DNA of 64,000 bases, from NCBI RefSeq assembly GCF_014647795.1, contig NZ_BMPW01000011.1, positions 1 to 64,000 of the forward strand, read 5' to 3'. Below the pieces are notes generated by a model that worked only from the letters and a program-made list of their open reading frames with translations, was not told the origin of the DNA and did no database searches. This document shows positions 7,220 to 16,831 of the stretch, piece by piece (the stretch's first letter is position 1; each line of letters begins with the position of its first letter). The translations under genes were made by a program, and so were the position numbers. The DNA comes from Actinoplanes campanulatus (GTDB lineage: Bacteria > Actinomycetota > Actinomycetes > Mycobacteriales > Micromonosporaceae).

Positions 7220-8582
7220 GTGGGTCGCCGGCCGCCCCGACCCGGCCCACCGCCGTCACCCCGCCGAAGTAGTGGTTGATCTCCGGCCACTCGACGATCT
7301 GCCAGCCGGTGTCCGCCAGCGCCGCGAGTTCCGCGGGCGGGCAGCCGGCTTCGGCGTGCACGGTGTCCTCGACGACGTGGAAACGCGGCCGGGCGATCGC
7401 CTCCGGCACACTCAGCCCGTCGACCAGCACCCCGAGCAGCGTGTCGACCAGCGCGGTACGGATCCGCGACGCCCCCGCCGACCCCGCCGCCACGGCCAGC
7501 CCACCGTCCGGGGCGATCACCACGAGCGGGCACATGTACGACGACATCCGCCGCCCCGGCACCAGATCGTCGGTGAGCAGCTCACCCTCGCCGAGCATCG
7601 AGTTCAGGTTGATGCCGAGGCCGGGCAGCCACACCCCGGCGCCGAGGCCCAGCGTCGTGGTGATGACGCAGGCGTTCCCCTCGGGGTCCACCACCGACAC
7701 GTTGGTGGTGTCACCGAGCCGCTGCTTACCCCGGTTGAGCAGCGCGGACGCCACCCCAGGGGCCCGTCCGGGGCGGGACAGGTCGTCCGGCAGCGCCCCG
7801 ATCGTGTCGACCGTCCGGTTCAGGTCGTGCCGGGCGTGCACCCGGTACCCGGCCATCGTGGCGTGGTCCACCGGCGTCTCGTGCACCCGGTACTCGGCCA
7901 GGTCGGCCGGCCCGATCGCGCCGCCGGCCGCCCGGACCGTCTCCACCAGCACGTCGGCGTACGCCCCGGTGTAGAACACCTCCGGCCCGTCACCGGCGAG
8001 GGCGTCCATCGCGGTCGCCAGCCCCGGGTGGAAGAGCAGTTCGTCGCCCTGGAGCAGCCGTCCACCCGGCTGGTAGAGCGCCGCCCCCTCGCCGTACGCC
8101 AGCGCCGGCGCACACGACTCCAGCGTGCGTGCGTGCGCGGCGGGCAGCAGCACCCCGGTCCGCGCCAGCCCCGCGGCCGGCGCCACCACCTCCGGCCACG
8201 GCAACCGGCCCCAGCGCCGGTGCACCTCGCCCAGCCCGGCCGGAATCCCGGGGACCGCCACGCTCGCCCCGCCGATCGAGTAGGTCTGTGGCAGCCCACC
8301 GAAGAACACGTCGACCGCCACCATCGCCTCCGGCTTCCGGTCGCCGTCCAGGCCGGGCACCGCCACGAAGAAGTCGAGGCAGGTGACCTCGCCGGTGCTC
8401 GCCTCGAAATAGGTGGCGAAACCGCCGCCGCCGAGCCCCGTGTAGACCGTTTCGGCGACACAACAGGCCAGGACGGCACCCACCGCCGCGTCGGCGGCCG
8501 ACCCTCCGGCCTGCAGAATCCGGACCCCCGTGCGTGCGGTCGCCGGGTGACTGGCGGCGACGCCGGCCGCAACGCTTTTCAT
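7191..8582 (-). CDS. gamma-glutamyltransferase family protein
   Basis: The 463-residue product is an N-terminal nucleophile hydrolase of the gamma-glutamyltranspeptidase family. It begins with the typical HPATARTGVRILQAGGSAADAAV segment and keeps GLGGGGF near residue 55. The autocleavage/nucleophile Thr is in the DTTNVSVVD motif, and the GSAGASRI oxyanion region follows. It lacks an evident signal peptide and is shorter than the 550-600 residues of periplasmic GGTs, so it may act in the cytosol on gamma-glutamyl compounds or be an acylase relative. A leaderless-type TACGCT lies 6 nt before the ATG, back to back with the promoter of the divergent MFS gene. Confidence 0.85.
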   Translation of the reverse strand: MKSVAAGVAASHPATARTGVRILQAGGSAADAAVGAVLACCVAETVYTGLGGGGFATYFEASTGEVTCLDFFVAVPGLDGDRKPEAMVAVDVFFGGLPQTYSIGGASVAVPGIPAGLGEVHRRWGRLPWPEVVAPAAGLARTGVLLPAAHARTLESCAPALAYGEGAALYQPGGRLLQGDELLFHPGLATAMDALAGDGPEVFYTGAYADVLVETVRAAGGAIGPADLAEYRVHETPVDHATMAGYRVHARHDLNRTVDTIGALPDDLSRPGRAPGVASALLNRGKQRLGDTTNVSVVDPEGNACVITTTLGLGAGVWLPGLGINLNSMLGEGELLTDDLVPGRRMSSYMCPLVVIAPDGGLAVAAGSAGASRIRTALVDTLLGVLVDGLSVPEAIARPRFHVVEDTVHAEAGCPPAELAALADTGWQIVEWPEINHYFGGVTAVGRVGAAGDPRRGGVGLLL

Positions 8583-8588
8583 GCGGCG

Positions 8589-8594
8589 AGCGTA
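8589..8594 (-). promoter_or_regulatory. -10 hexamer TACGCT for the gamma-glutamyltransferase gene
   Basis: TACGCT on the minus strand ends 6 nt before the ATG at 8582, as expected for a leaderless transcript. Confidence 0.5.
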
Positions 8595-8616
8595 GGAGAA
8601 ACCGCCCGATCTTGGT

Positions 8617-8622
8617 TACGAT
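8617..8622 (+). promoter_or_regulatory. -10 hexamer TACGAT for the MFS gene
   Basis: TACGAT, preceded by TGGT, ends 8 nt before the ATG at 8631. Only 48 bp separate the two divergent start codons, so both genes must be transcribed with almost no leader. Confidence 0.55.
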
Positions 8623-8630
8623 GCGCGTCG

Positions 8631-10007
8631 ATGACGACCAGTGGTCCCCCTCCCGAGGTAACCCGGACGAGTGTTCTTCCCGGCGGCGTTTTGGCTGGGT
8701 ATGCGCTCGGATCGGTGGTGACGGGCGCCTTCGGCACGGTGCCCGGTTTGCTTCTTCTGCCTTATCTGACCGACACGCTCGGTGTTGCCGCGGGTGTCGC
8801 CGGATTGCTGGTCCTCCTTCCGAAGGCTTGGGACGTCATCGTCAACCCGGTGGCCGGCCGGATCTCCGACCGCACCGGCTCCCGCCGGCCGTTCATGCTC
8901 GTGGCCGGCCTGCTGCTGGGCCTCCTCTTCGCGTCGATCTTCGCGGCGCCGTTCCCCGGCGGGGGCGCTTCCGGCGCCTACGTCGCCTTCGCCTTCCTCG
9001 CGGCGGCCACCGCCTTCGCCTTCTTCCAGGTGCCCTACGTGGCGATGCCGGCCGAACTGACCGACGGCTACGCCGAGCGCACCCGGCTGATGACCTGGCG
9101 GGTCGCCGTCCTGGCGCTGACCATCCTGGTCTCCGGCGCACTCGCGCCACTGGTGGTCGACCTGACCGGCGGCGGCCGCGAGGGCCACCGGTGGTCCGGC
9201 GCGTTCATCGGCTCACTCATCGTCGCGGGCACGCTCGCCACCTTCTTCGGTACGCGTGGAGCACTCACCCACACGGCCACCGCCGCCGAGCCGAGTCTCC
9301 GTGCCCAACTGCGCGTGGCGGCCGGTAACGCCCCCTTCCTCGCTCTGCTGATCTGCTGGGTCGTGCAGGCGGCCGGCATCGGCACCATGCTGGCCGGCGT
9401 CAAGTACTTCGCCGACCACGTGATCGTCCAGGAGGCCGGCGCGACCTTCCTCTTCGCCGCCTTCGTCGGCCCGGCCCTGCTGGTCATGCCGCTCTGGACG
9501 GCGATCGGGAAGCGGCACGGCAAACTCCGCTCGCTCGTGGCCGCGTCGCTGCTCTTCGCCACCGGGGCCCTGGTCCTGCTCGCCGCCCCGGCTCTGCCCG
9601 GCGTCGGGGTCTATCTCATCGTCGCGCTGGTCGGCGCCGGCTACGCGGGTCAGCAGGTGTTCGCCATGGCGATGCTGCCGGACTGCATCGCCCACGACAC
9701 CGAGCGCACCGGCCGCCGCCAGGCCGGCGTCTTCACCGGTCTGTGGACCGCGGGGGAGACCCTCGGGCTGGCGCTCGGCCCCGGTATCTACGCATTGATC
9801 CTCCAGATCTTCGGCTACGTCTCGTCGGCCACCGGCGAATCGGCCGTGCAGAGCGACACGGCGCGGCTCGGCGTGCTGCTGGGTTTCACGGTCGTCCCGG
9901 CCCTGCTGGTCGGCGCGGCCGTGCTGTTGCTGCGACGCTACGACGACCGGACCGGCGCCGCCGGTGGGCCTGTGGACAACTCGCCGGTGTGGACAACCGA
10001 GAAGTAG
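8631..10007 (+). CDS. MFS transporter, GPH (sugar:cation symporter)-like
   Basis: The 458-residue product has about 12 membrane helices. Between helices 2 and 3 it has DVIVNPVAGRISDRTGSRRP, and after helix 4 PAELTDGYAERTRLMTWR; both are characteristic of the glycoside-pentoside-hexuronide symporter group. It probably moves a small organic solute across the cytoplasmic membrane by cation symport; substrate unknown. It is divergent from the gamma-glutamyltransferase gene, so a gamma-glutamyl compound or its product is a possible cargo, as an inference from position only. The ATG at 8631 is supported by a -10 hexamer 8 nt upstream; longer in-frame versions would run through the divergent gene. 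Confidence 0.85.
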   Translation: MTTSGPPPEVTRTSVLPGGVLAGYALGSVVTGAFGTVPGLLLLPYLTDTLGVAAGVAGLLVLLPKAWDVIVNPVAGRISDRTGSRRPFMLVAGLLLGLLFASIFAAPFPGGGASGAYVAFAFLAAATAFAFFQVPYVAMPAELTDGYAERTRLMTWRVAVLALTILVSGALAPLVVDLTGGGREGHRWSGAFIGSLIVAGTLATFFGTRGALTHTATAAEPSLRAQLRVAAGNAPFLALLICWVVQAAGIGTMLAGVKYFADHVIVQEAGATFLFAAFVGPALLVMPLWTAIGKRHGKLRSLVAASLLFATGALVLLAAPALPGVGVYLIVALVGAGYAGQQVFAMAMLPDCIAHDTERTGRRQAGVFTGLWTAGETLGLALGPGIYALILQIFGYVSSATGESAVQSDTARLGVLLGFTVVPALLVGAAVLLLRRYDDRTGAAGGPVDNSPVWTTEK

Positions 10008-10022
10008 GCGTCCCGGGAGGGG

Positions 10023-10028
10023 TAGCGT
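10023..10028 (+). promoter_or_regulatory. -10 hexamer TAGCGT, leaderless start
   Basis: TAGCGT ends 7 nt before the ATG at 10036, only 15 bp after the previous stop codon. Confidence 0.5.
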
Positions 10029-10035
10029 CGCGGGC

Positions 10036-11472
10036 ATGATCAATGCGCTGCCGGAGAAGGGCGTGCCGGGCGAGCAGATCCTCGCCGAGCTGCGTGAGCT
10101 GCGCGGTGGTGACCTGCCGACACACGGCGGGCGCCTCTTCGCCTATGTCTACGACCCCGCTCTGGACGGCCTGGACGACCTGGCCCGGGCCGCCCACGCC
10201 ACGTCCGCGCACGTCAACGGCCTCGACCCGACCGCCTTCCCCTCCCTGCTGGCGATGGAGAATGCCCTGGTCGCCGCGGCCGCCACGGTGCTCCACGGCG
10301 GTCCGGCGACGGTCGGCAGCGTGACCAGCGGCGGGACGGAGTCGCTGATCCTGGCGGTCAAGGCGGCCCGCGACGCCCATCCCGAGATCGCCGGACCACG
10401 CCTGGTCGTCCCGGCCACGGCACACGCGGCCTTCGCGAAGGCCGCGCACTACCTGCGGGTGGAGCTCGACACCGTGCCGGTGAAGGACCTGCGGGCCGAT
10501 CCGGTGGCGATGGCCGCCGCGATCACCCCGGAGACCGTGCTGGTCGCGGCCTCCGCCCCGAGCTACGCGCACGGCGTGGTCGATCCGATCCCCGAGCTGG
10601 CGGCCATCGCCGCCGAGCGTGGCGTGCGATTCCACGTGGACGCGTGCTTCGGCGGCTGGATCCTGCCCTATCTGCGGCGGCTCAGCGCCGACCTGCCCGA
10701 TTTCGACCTCTCCGTGCCCGGCGTCACGAGCATCTCGGTCGACCTGCACAAATACGCGTATGCGCCGAAGGGCGTCTCGATCCTGCTGCACCGGGACGAG
10801 GCGCTGCGCCGCCCGCAGTATTTCGCCTACGCCGACTGGCCCGGCTACACCATGATCAACCCGGTGATCTCATCCACCCGCTCGGGCGGCCCGGTCGCCG
10901 CGGCCTTCGCCACGCTGCGCTCCATCGGCGATACCGGCTACCTGGAGCTGGCCACCCGCACCCGCGAGGCGGTCGCGATGCTGGCCGCCGCGGTCGAGGC
11001 GACCGACGGCGTCCGCCTCTACGCCCCACCCGAGACCAGCGTGGTCTGCCTGGCCGCCGACGGCGTCGATCTTTTCGTCCTGGCCGACGAGCTGGCGGCC
11101 CGAGGTTGGCACACCCAGCCGCAGATGGCCTATGCCGACCTCCCGCCGACCATCCACCTCACGGTGACCGCGGCTGTCCGCGCGACCGCCGCCGACTTCG
11201 CCCCCGACCTGACCGCGGCGGTCGAGGCAGCCAGGGCCCGGGGCCCGATCGAGCTGCCCGAGCTGCCCCCGCTCACCCCCGAGATGATCACCCCGGAGCT
11301 GATCGCCTCCCTGGCCGAGGGCCTGGGCCTGGCCGGCGGCGACTTCACCCAGATGGCCTCGGTGAACGCGATCCTGAACGCGGCCCCACCGGCCCTCCGC
11401 GAAGCGCTCCTGACGGGTTTCCTGAGTCTGCTCCAGCGCCCGGCGCGACCAAATGACGCGATGACGCGATGA
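10036..11472 (+). CDS. PLP-dependent aminotransferase class V/group II decarboxylase-type lyase, sphingosine-1-phosphate lyase-like
   Basis: The 478-residue product has the aspartate aminotransferase-type PLP fold. VTSGGTESL near residue 97 binds the cofactor phosphate, FHVDACFGG near residue 200 carries the Asp that pairs with the pyridine nitrogen, and the Schiff-base Lys is in SVDLHKYAYAPKG near residue 240. The DLHKY-x-x-APKG context is that of the sphingosine-1-phosphate lyase/glutamate decarboxylase group. It most likely cleaves or decarboxylates an amino acid or long-chain amine; the substrate cannot be read. It sits 28 bp after the MFS carrier gene, and the two may work together. Confidence 0.85.
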   Translation: MINALPEKGVPGEQILAELRELRGGDLPTHGGRLFAYVYDPALDGLDDLARAAHATSAHVNGLDPTAFPSLLAMENALVAAAATVLHGGPATVGSVTSGGTESLILAVKAARDAHPEIAGPRLVVPATAHAAFAKAAHYLRVELDTVPVKDLRADPVAMAAAITPETVLVAASAPSYAHGVVDPIPELAAIAAERGVRFHVDACFGGWILPYLRRLSADLPDFDLSVPGVTSISVDLHKYAYAPKGVSILLHRDEALRRPQYFAYADWPGYTMINPVISSTRSGGPVAAAFATLRSIGDTGYLELATRTREAVAMLAAAVEATDGVRLYAPPETSVVCLAADGVDLFVLADELAARGWHTQPQMAYADLPPTIHLTVTAAVRATAADFAPDLTAAVEAARARGPIELPELPPLTPEMITPELIASLAEGLGLAGGDFTQMASVNAILNAAPPALREALLTGFLSLLQRPARPNDAMTR

Positions 11473-11482
11473 TTGCTTCAGA

Positions 11483-11488
11483 TAGACT
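11483..11488 (+). promoter_or_regulatory. -10 hexamer TAGACT, leaderless start
   Basis: TAGACT ends 6 nt before the GTG at 11495; no ribosome binding site is visible. Confidence 0.5.
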
Positions 11489-11494
11489 GCGGCG

Positions 11495-12640
11495 GTGCTG
11501 TATCCAACCCCCACGCTGACCGCGGTCGACCAGGAAGTCCTGGCCGACGTCGAAGCGATGCGGCAGGCCATGCGACATCAGATCCGGGCCAACCCTGCTA
11601 GGTGGACGCATGGCCTGCGGAAATACCTGACGGCCGACACCATTGCCGCCTCGAATTCGATCGAGGGTTTCCGCGTGTCCACCGCTGATGTCCAGGACCT
11701 GATGGACGGGGAACGTGATGTCGAGGTCTCCGACGAAAACCGTGAGGAGACGCTCGCCTACCAGCGCATGATGACCTACGTGCAGACGCTGCACGACGTC
11801 ACCGACTTCACCTACAGCAAGAGCCTGCTCAACGCGCTGCACTGGATGTTGCAGGGCCATCGGCACACCGCCCGCAAGCCCGCGGGCCAGTGGCGCGGCG
11901 GCCCGGTCTACGTCACTGATCCCCGAGACCCCGGCATCGCCGCCTACACCGCTCCTCCCGCCATCGATGTGCCCGGGCTGATGGATGAACTGGTGGAGTG
12001 GCTCAACTCTGACGACGGCACTCATCCGCTGGTCCGGGCGGCGATGGCTCACCTGCATCTGGTGTCGATTCACCCGTGGACCGACGGTAACGGCCGCATG
12101 TCGCGTTCCCTGCAGACCCTGCTCATCGCGCGGGAGGGGGTGCTCGCCCCGGAATTCTCCTCGATCGAAGCGTGGCTGGGCCGCCCCGGTAACACCTGGG
12201 AGTACTACAAGGAGTTGCAGCGCCGGGGTGCCACCTACCGGCCGGACCAGGACGTGTCCGGCTGGATTCGGTTCAATCTGACCGCCTATCACCAGCAGGC
12301 CCAAACCGTGCGGGGTCGGATGGACCGTTCGGCCGCGGTGTGGGAGGTGCTCCTGTCCTTCGCCGGCCCGGCGGGTCTGAACGAGCGGGTCCTCTCCGCA
12401 CTGCACGACGTCGCGGTGGTCGGCCGCATCCGCCGGGCGCGCTACGAGCAGGCCGAAGGACTGACCCTGCAGCAGGCACAACGCGATCTGCGGGACCTGG
12501 TCACCGCCGGTCTGCTGGCGCCGGTCGGGCGGACCCGGGCGCGCTACTACACCGAGGGGCCGGGCTTCCCGGAGCGGGTGCTCGAGGTGGCGCGCACCCC
12601 GATGACGCTCAGCGAGCCGTACCCGGATGCAGTAGGTTGA
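11495..12640 (+). CDS. Fic family protein (AMP-transferase type) with intrinsic inhibitory motif
   Basis: The 381-residue product carries the Fic core motif HPWTDGNGR near residue 190; its His is the catalytic base for transferring AMP or a related group to target hydroxyls. At about residue 55 the motif SNSIEG matches the S/T-x-x-x-E-G/N inhibitory helix, placed N-terminal as in class II Fic proteins, whose Glu blocks productive ATP binding. A C-terminal winged-helix-like region (about residues 290-370) is common in this class. No antitoxin gene is next to it, which fits a self-inhibited enzyme. Targets are unknown. The GTG start has a leaderless-type -10. Confidence 0.9.
   Translation: MLYPTPTLTAVDQEVLADVEAMRQAMRHQIRANPARWTHGLRKYLTADTIAASNSIEGFRVSTADVQDLMDGERDVEVSDENREETLAYQRMMTYVQTLHDVTDFTYSKSLLNALHWMLQGHRHTARKPAGQWRGGPVYVTDPRDPGIAAYTAPPAIDVPGLMDELVEWLNSDDGTHPLVRAAMAHLHLVSIHPWTDGNGRMSRSLQTLLIAREGVLAPEFSSIEAWLGRPGNTWEYYKELQRRGATYRPDQDVSGWIRFNLTAYHQQAQTVRGRMDRSAAVWEVLLSFAGPAGLNERVLSALHDVAVVGRIRRARYEQAEGLTLQQAQRDLRDLVTAGLLAPVGRTRARYYTEGPGFPERVLEVARTPMTLSEPYPDAVG
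12633..12638 (+). promoter_or_regulatory. -10 hexamer TAGGTT for nuoB
   Basis: TAGGTT ends 6 nt before the GTG of nuoB and overlaps the end of the Fic gene, so this nuoB can be transcribed on its own. Confidence 0.45.
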
Positions 12641-12644
12641 CGCC

Positions 12645-13175
12645 GTGGCCCTTCCTGGAGTGCTCGGAGAACCCATCCGGTTCGTGCTGAACTGGGGGCG
12701 CCGCTATTCGCTCTGGGTGTTCAACTTCGGGCTGGCCTGCTGTGCGATCGAGTTCATCGCGTCGAGCATGGCGCGGCACGACTTCATGCGGCTCGGGGTG
12801 ATCCCGTTCGCGCACGGGCCGCGCCAGGCCGACCTCATGGTGGTCTCCGGCACGGTCACCGACAAGATGGCGCCGGCCATCAAGCGGCTCTACGACCAGA
12901 TGCCCGAGCCGAAGTATGTGATCTCCTTCGGCTCCTGCTCGAACTGCGGTGGGCCGTATTGGGATTCGTATTCGGTCACCAAGGGGGTCGACCAGATCAT
13001 CCCGGTCGACGTCTACGTGCCGGGCTGCCCGCCCCGGCCGGAGGCGCTGCTGCACGGCATCCTGCGCCTCCAGGAGAAGATCGCCGCCGAGCGCTCCGGC
13101 CCGGGAGGCGTCCACCGGCCCGACCCGCTGGCGCTGACCGCCCCGGTGGTCCGTCCACCGAAAGACGCGCGGTAG
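12645..13175 (+). CDS. nuoB: NADH-quinone oxidoreductase subunit B (second copy, isolated)
   Basis: NuoB carries the N2 [4Fe-4S] cluster that passes electrons to quinone in complex I. The 176-residue product keeps all four cluster Cys: the adjacent pair in LACCAIEF, one in FGSCSNCGG and one in [12 protein letters not shown]. Length is normal. It stands alone between the Fic gene and a haloperoxidase-like gene, with no nuoA in front and nuoC 5.2 kb downstream. It probably belongs with the nuoC-H-N set further on, after a rearrangement that split the operon. The GTG start lies 4 bp after the Fic stop. Confidence 0.9.
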   Translation: MALPGVLGEPIRFVLNWGRRYSLWVFNFGLACCAIEFIASSMARHDFMRLGVIPFAHGPRQADLMVVSGTVTDKMAPAIKRLYDQMPEPKYVISFGSCSNCGGPYWDSYSVTKGVDQIIPVDVYVPGCPPRPEALLHGILRLQEKIAAERSGPGGVHRPDPLALTAPVVRPPKDAR

Positions 13176-13320
13176 GGCCGCGGCAGAGTCCGTTGCGAGG
13201 CGTTCGGCAAGGCCGCGGCTGTAAATGGCTTAGCAAGAAGTCCGTCAATGCATTGCAATCGGTCGGGTCCGGGCTGAAAGGCTGAACCCCGTTCGTGTGG
13301 AAGCACCGATCGGGGGTTCC

Positions 13321-14565
13321 ATGGCACGCGTACTCCGCAGCACGCTTGGCGCGATCATCGCGACCGCGCTGGCGCTGACCTCACTGAACTGGGCCACACC
13401 GGCCGTGGCGCGGGGCGCCACGACACCCAACGCCGTCGTCACCTGGCACATCCACGCGCAGACCGCCATCTACGACGTCGGCCGGCAGACGCCGAACGCC
13501 GCGTCCCGCAGTTTCGCGATGGTCCAGGGCGCCGTCTTCGACGCGGTCAACGCGATCACCGGCGCCCCCTACAAGCCGTACCTGGTGGCGCCCCGGAGCC
13601 GTCGCGGCGATTCGGTTCCCGCGGCGGTCGCCGCCTCGGCGTACCGGGTGCTGGTCTCGCTCTTCCCGGCTCAGGCCGACGCGTTGCGCGCACGGTACGA
13701 GGAAGAGCTCGCCAGGATCCCGGACGGTCGCGCGAAGCGCGGCGGGATCGCCGTCGGAGAGGCCACCGCCGCCGCGATGATCGCCGACCGGACCGGTGAC
13801 GGGGCCTTCGACACCAGCGTGACCTGGCCGGTCAGCGAGGTCCCGGGCGAGTACCGGCTCACCCCGCCGAATTTCGTCCAGACCGGCGCCTGGTACGCGT
13901 TCCTCAAACCGTTCGTGATCAGCGACCCGAGCCGTTACCGGGTCCCCGGCCCGCCCGTACTGACCAGCGCCGACTACGCCCGCCAACTGAACGAGGTGAA
14001 AGCCACCAGCACGAACCGCACCCCGGAGCAGACCGAGGCGGCGATCTGGTGGGACGACTTCCACATGGTCGAGTGGGAGATGCGGCGGGTGCTGGCCACC
14101 GGCCAGCGGCTCGGCAACCTGGCGACGGCCCGCCTGTTCGCCCAGACCGACATGGCCACCGTCGACGCGCTGATCTCCTGCTACCAGCAGAAACGCCGCT
14201 GGAACCTGTGGCGGCCGGTGACCGCGATCCGGCTGGCCGACACCGACGGCAACCCGGCCACGGTCGCCGACCCCGCGTGGCAGCCGCTGCGGGTGACCGC
14301 GCCGTCGCCGGAGTGGCCGTCCGGGCACGCCTGCTACACCTCGGCCACGATGGTCAGTTTCCGGACCTTCTTCGGCCGGGACGGGCTTCCGTTCCACGCC
14401 TACAGCCCGGACTCCGGCACCACCCGCTACTTCGACAGCTTCGCGAAGGCCCAGGCCGAGGTGCAGCTGGCCCGGATCTGGGCGGGCGTGCACTACCGCG
14501 AGGCGACCGTCCTGGGCGACCGGCTGGGCACGGCCGTGGCCCGTGAGGTGCTCCGGGACTTCTAA
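13321..14565 (+). CDS. exported vanadium-dependent haloperoxidase/PAP2-family protein
   Basis: The 414-residue product starts with a signal peptide (hydrophobic core about residues 8-25, cleavage near the Ala-Val-Ala at 29). It carries the three vanadate/phosphate-binding motifs of the PAP2/vanadium haloperoxidase superfamily: [13 protein letters not shown] in [11 protein letters not shown], and [11 protein letters not shown], where the His attacks phosphate or binds vanadate. The acidic residue normally four after that His is displaced by one. It may be a secreted haloperoxidase or an acid phosphatase; sequence does not decide. ATG at 13321 is chosen for the signal peptide and a G-rich ribosome binding site. 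Its stop overlaps that of the convergent hemC. Confidence 0.85.
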   Translation: MARVLRSTLGAIIATALALTSLNWATPAVARGATTPNAVVTWHIHAQTAIYDVGRQTPNAASRSFAMVQGAVFDAVNAITGAPYKPYLVAPRSRRGDSVPAAVAASAYRVLVSLFPAQADALRARYEEELARIPDGRAKRGGIAVGEATAAAMIADRTGDGAFDTSVTWPVSEVPGEYRLTPPNFVQTGAWYAFLKPFVISDPSRYRVPGPPVLTSADYARQLNEVKATSTNRTPEQTEAAIWWDDFHMVEWEMRRVLATGQRLGNLATARLFAQTDMATVDALISCYQQKRRWNLWRPVTAIRLADTDGNPATVADPAWQPLRVTAPSPEWPSGHACYTSATMVSFRTFFGRDGLPFHAYSPDSGTTRYFDSFAKAQAEVQLARIWAGVHYREATVLGDRLGTAVAREVLRDF

Positions 14566-15479
14566 CCGAGGATCTCCCGCGCGCCCTGGCGCAGCAGCGA
14601 GGCGGCCACCGACGTCCCGAGCACCACCGGGTCGGTGGCCCACTCGTGCGCGTCCAGCACGATCTTGCCGTCCAGGCTGATCACCCGGGCCCGCAGGCTG
14701 ATCCGCCCGTCCGGCTCGGTGCGCGCGTAGCCACCGATCGGCGAATGGCAGCTGCCCTGGAGGATGTGCAGCATGGTCCGCTCGGCCTCGGTCTCCCGCC
14801 CGGTCCGCGGGTCGGCGAGAAGCTCCGCGATCTCCAGCGCCGCCTCGTCGTCCTGCCGGCACTGCAGCACGAGAGTCCCGCTCCCGACGGCGGGCACGAA
14901 CGTGTCGACGTCGATCGTGTGCCCGACACGTGACGGCATGCCGATCCGGTGCAGGCCGGAGACCGCGAGGAGCAGCGCGTCGTACTCTCCCGCGTCGAGC
15001 CGGGCCAGGCGGGAGTTGGCGTTCCCGCGGATCGGCACCGGGGTCAGGTGCGGCCAGTGCAGGGCGAGCTGGGCGATGCGGCGGACGGCCGACGTGCCGA
15101 TGCGCGCCCCGGCCGGCAGGTCGTCGAGGCTCAGCCCTCCAGGGTGGACCAGGCAGTCCCGTACGTCGTCCCGGCTCAGGTAGGCGGCGAACACGGTGCC
15201 CGCGGGCGCCGGCCGGTCGCCCGGGACGTCCTTGACGCAGTGCACGGCCAGGTCGGCCCGCCCGTCCAGCAGCGCCTGGTCGACCTCCTTGGTGAAGGCG
15301 CCCTTGCCGCCCAGCTCGGAGAGCGCACCCTGCCATCGGTCGCCGCTGGTGGTGAGGGGCACCACCTCGACGGTCACCTCTGGTCGCCGCTCGGCGAGCA
15401 TCCGGCGGACACGCTCGACCTGAGCGAGCGCCATCGGGGAGGATCGGGTGCCGATACGCAGCAGGCGTGATGCGGGCAT
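14562..15479 (-). CDS. hemC: porphobilinogen deaminase (hydroxymethylbilane synthase)
   Basis: HemC polymerises four porphobilinogens to hydroxymethylbilane in tetrapyrrole synthesis. The 305-residue product has the N-terminal [13 protein letters not shown] motif, the basic substrate-binding stretch with [12 protein letters not shown], and the Cys that holds the dipyrromethane cofactor in [12 protein letters not shown] near residue 235. Length is typical. It is not next to hemA, hemD or hemB as is usual, so it may be a relocated or second copy. The ATG at 15479 has TACCCT 7 nt upstream. It overlaps the convergent haloperoxidase-like gene by 4 bp. Confidence 0.93.
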   Translation of the reverse strand: MPASRLLRIGTRSSPMALAQVERVRRMLAERRPEVTVEVVPLTTSGDRWQGALSELGGKGAFTKEVDQALLDGRADLAVHCVKDVPGDRPAPAGTVFAAYLSRDDVRDCLVHPGGLSLDDLPAGARIGTSAVRRIAQLALHWPHLTPVPIRGNANSRLARLDAGEYDALLLAVSGLHRIGMPSRVGHTIDVDTFVPAVGSGTLVLQCRQDDEAALEIAELLADPRTGRETEAERTMLHILQGSCHSPIGGYARTEPDGRISLRARVISLDGKIVLDAHEWATDPVVLGTSVAASLLRQGAREILG

Positions 15480-15486
15480 AGCGGAA

Positions 15487-15492
15487 AGGGTA
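15487..15492 (-). promoter_or_regulatory. -10 hexamer TACCCT for hemC
   Basis: TACCCT on the minus strand ends 7 nt before the hemC ATG. The divergent DUF2252 gene has the same arrangement. Confidence 0.45.
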
Positions 15493-15515
15493 GCGGCTGA
15501 CGGCGGATCGGTGAG

Positions 15516-15521
15516 TAGCGT
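15516..15521 (+). promoter_or_regulatory. -10 hexamer TAGCGT for the DUF2252 gene
   Basis: TAGCGT ends 7 nt before the ATG at 15529. Only 49 bp separate it from the hemC start. Confidence 0.5.
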
Positions 15522-15528
15522 GACCCGC

Positions 15529-16830
15529 ATGGGTTCTCAGTCGCGCGCAGACTTCATCATCGATGTCCTCACCCGCGAGTTCGGTGAGCTGATGGCGCTC
15601 GATCCGCCCGCGTTCCGCCGCAAGTTCCGGAAGATGGCGGCCTCACCGTTCGCGTTCTACCGCGGCAGCGCCTCGCTGTTCTACGCCGACCTGAGCGGTG
15701 ACCACCGGGACGACAGCTTCCTCGACGAGCGGACCAGCCGGGTCTGGATCCACGGTGACCTGCACGCCGAGAACTTCGGCACCTACATGAACTCGTCCGG
15801 CCGCCTGGTCTTCAACGTCAACGACTTCGACGAGGCGTACGTCGGCCCGTACAGCTGGGATCTGAAGCGCTTCGCGGCCAGTGTCGCGCTGATCGGGTAT
15901 TCGAAGGCGCTGTCCGACGACGCCATCACGGCGCTGGTGACCACGTTCGCCCGGGCGTACCTGATCGAGTTGCGGGCCATCGCCCAGGGGGGTGACGACG
16001 CGATCGGCTCGATCACCCTGGAGAACGCGGCCGGTGTGCTGCGGCGGGTGCTCCAGCAGGCACGGCTCAACACCCGGGTCGACCTGCTCGGCGAGCAGAC
16101 CACGATCGACGACTTCGACCGCCGGTTCTCGATGGGCGACGGCGTCTACGAGGTGGACACGGTCACCCACGCCAAGGTCCGGGAGGCGTTCGACCGCTAT
16201 CTGGGCACGCTGCCGCAGGGCGCCCGGCCGGTGGCGATGCACATCAAGGACATCAAGCTCCGCAAGGGCGTCGGGATCGGCTCGGCCGGGCTGCCGTCGT
16301 ACAACCTGCTGCTCGAAGGGCACACCGAGGCCCTCGAGAACGACGTGATCATCTACATGAAGCAGGCGCAGGTCCCGGCCGTCGCCCGGTGGATCGACGA
16401 CGAGCGGGTGCGCGGCTACTTCCAGCACCAGGGCCACCGGACGAGTGAGTCGCAGCGGGCCCTCCAGGCGCACGCCGACCCGTGGCTGGGCTTCACCGAG
16501 CTGGACGGGGTGGGGCAGTTGGTCGCCGAGGTCTCCCCGTACGCCGCGGATCTCGACTGGTCCGAGGTGAGCGAGCCGGAGGAGCTGACCGGGGTGATCG
16601 CCGACCTGGGCCGCGCGGTGGCCCGCATGCACTCGGTCGCCGACGACGAGTCCAGCCACGACCTCGTCGACTTCTCCACCGAGGAGGCGATCGTCGCGGT
16701 CGTCGACAAGGACGAGGCCGGATTCGTCCGGCACCTGGTGGAGTTCGCGCACCGGTACGGTGACCAGGCCCGCGAGGACCATCAGGACTTCGTCGACGTG
16801 TTCCGCAACGGCCGCCTCCCCGGCCTGTGA
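15529..16830 (+). CDS. DUF2252 family protein
   Basis: The 433-residue product belongs to the DUF2252 family. Hallmarks are [10 protein letters not shown] near residue 40 and [13 protein letters not shown] near residue 75, where HGDxHxxN resembles the catalytic loop of aminoglycoside phosphotransferase-like kinases. [22 protein letters not shown] near residue 98 resembles the metal-binding segment. A kinase-like fold is likely, but the substrate is unknown. ATG at 15529 is supported by the -10 hexamer in front; a longer frame would overlap hemC. It is convergent with the following gene. Confidence 0.8.
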   Translation: MGSQSRADFIIDVLTREFGELMALDPPAFRRKFRKMAASPFAFYRGSASLFYADLSGDHRDDSFLDERTSRVWIHGDLHAENFGTYMNSSGRLVFNVNDFDEAYVGPYSWDLKRFAASVALIGYSKALSDDAITALVTTFARAYLIELRAIAQGGDDAIGSITLENAAGVLRRVLQQARLNTRVDLLGEQTTIDDFDRRFSMGDGVYEVDTVTHAKVREAFDRYLGTLPQGARPVAMHIKDIKLRKGVGIGSAGLPSYNLLLEGHTEALENDVIIYMKQAQVPAVARWIDDERVRGYFQHQGHRTSESQRALQAHADPWLGFTELDGVGQLVAEVSPYAADLDWSEVSEPEELTGVIADLGRAVARMHSVADDESSHDLVDFSTEEAIVAVVDKDEAGFVRHLVEFAHRYGDQAREDHQDFVDVFRNGRLPGL

Positions 16831-16831
16831 G

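Noticed and set aside
7272-8630. A long in-frame N-terminal extension of the MFS gene
   Set aside because: It would run antisense through the whole gamma-glutamyltransferase gene; the promoter and normal N-terminus place the start at 8631.
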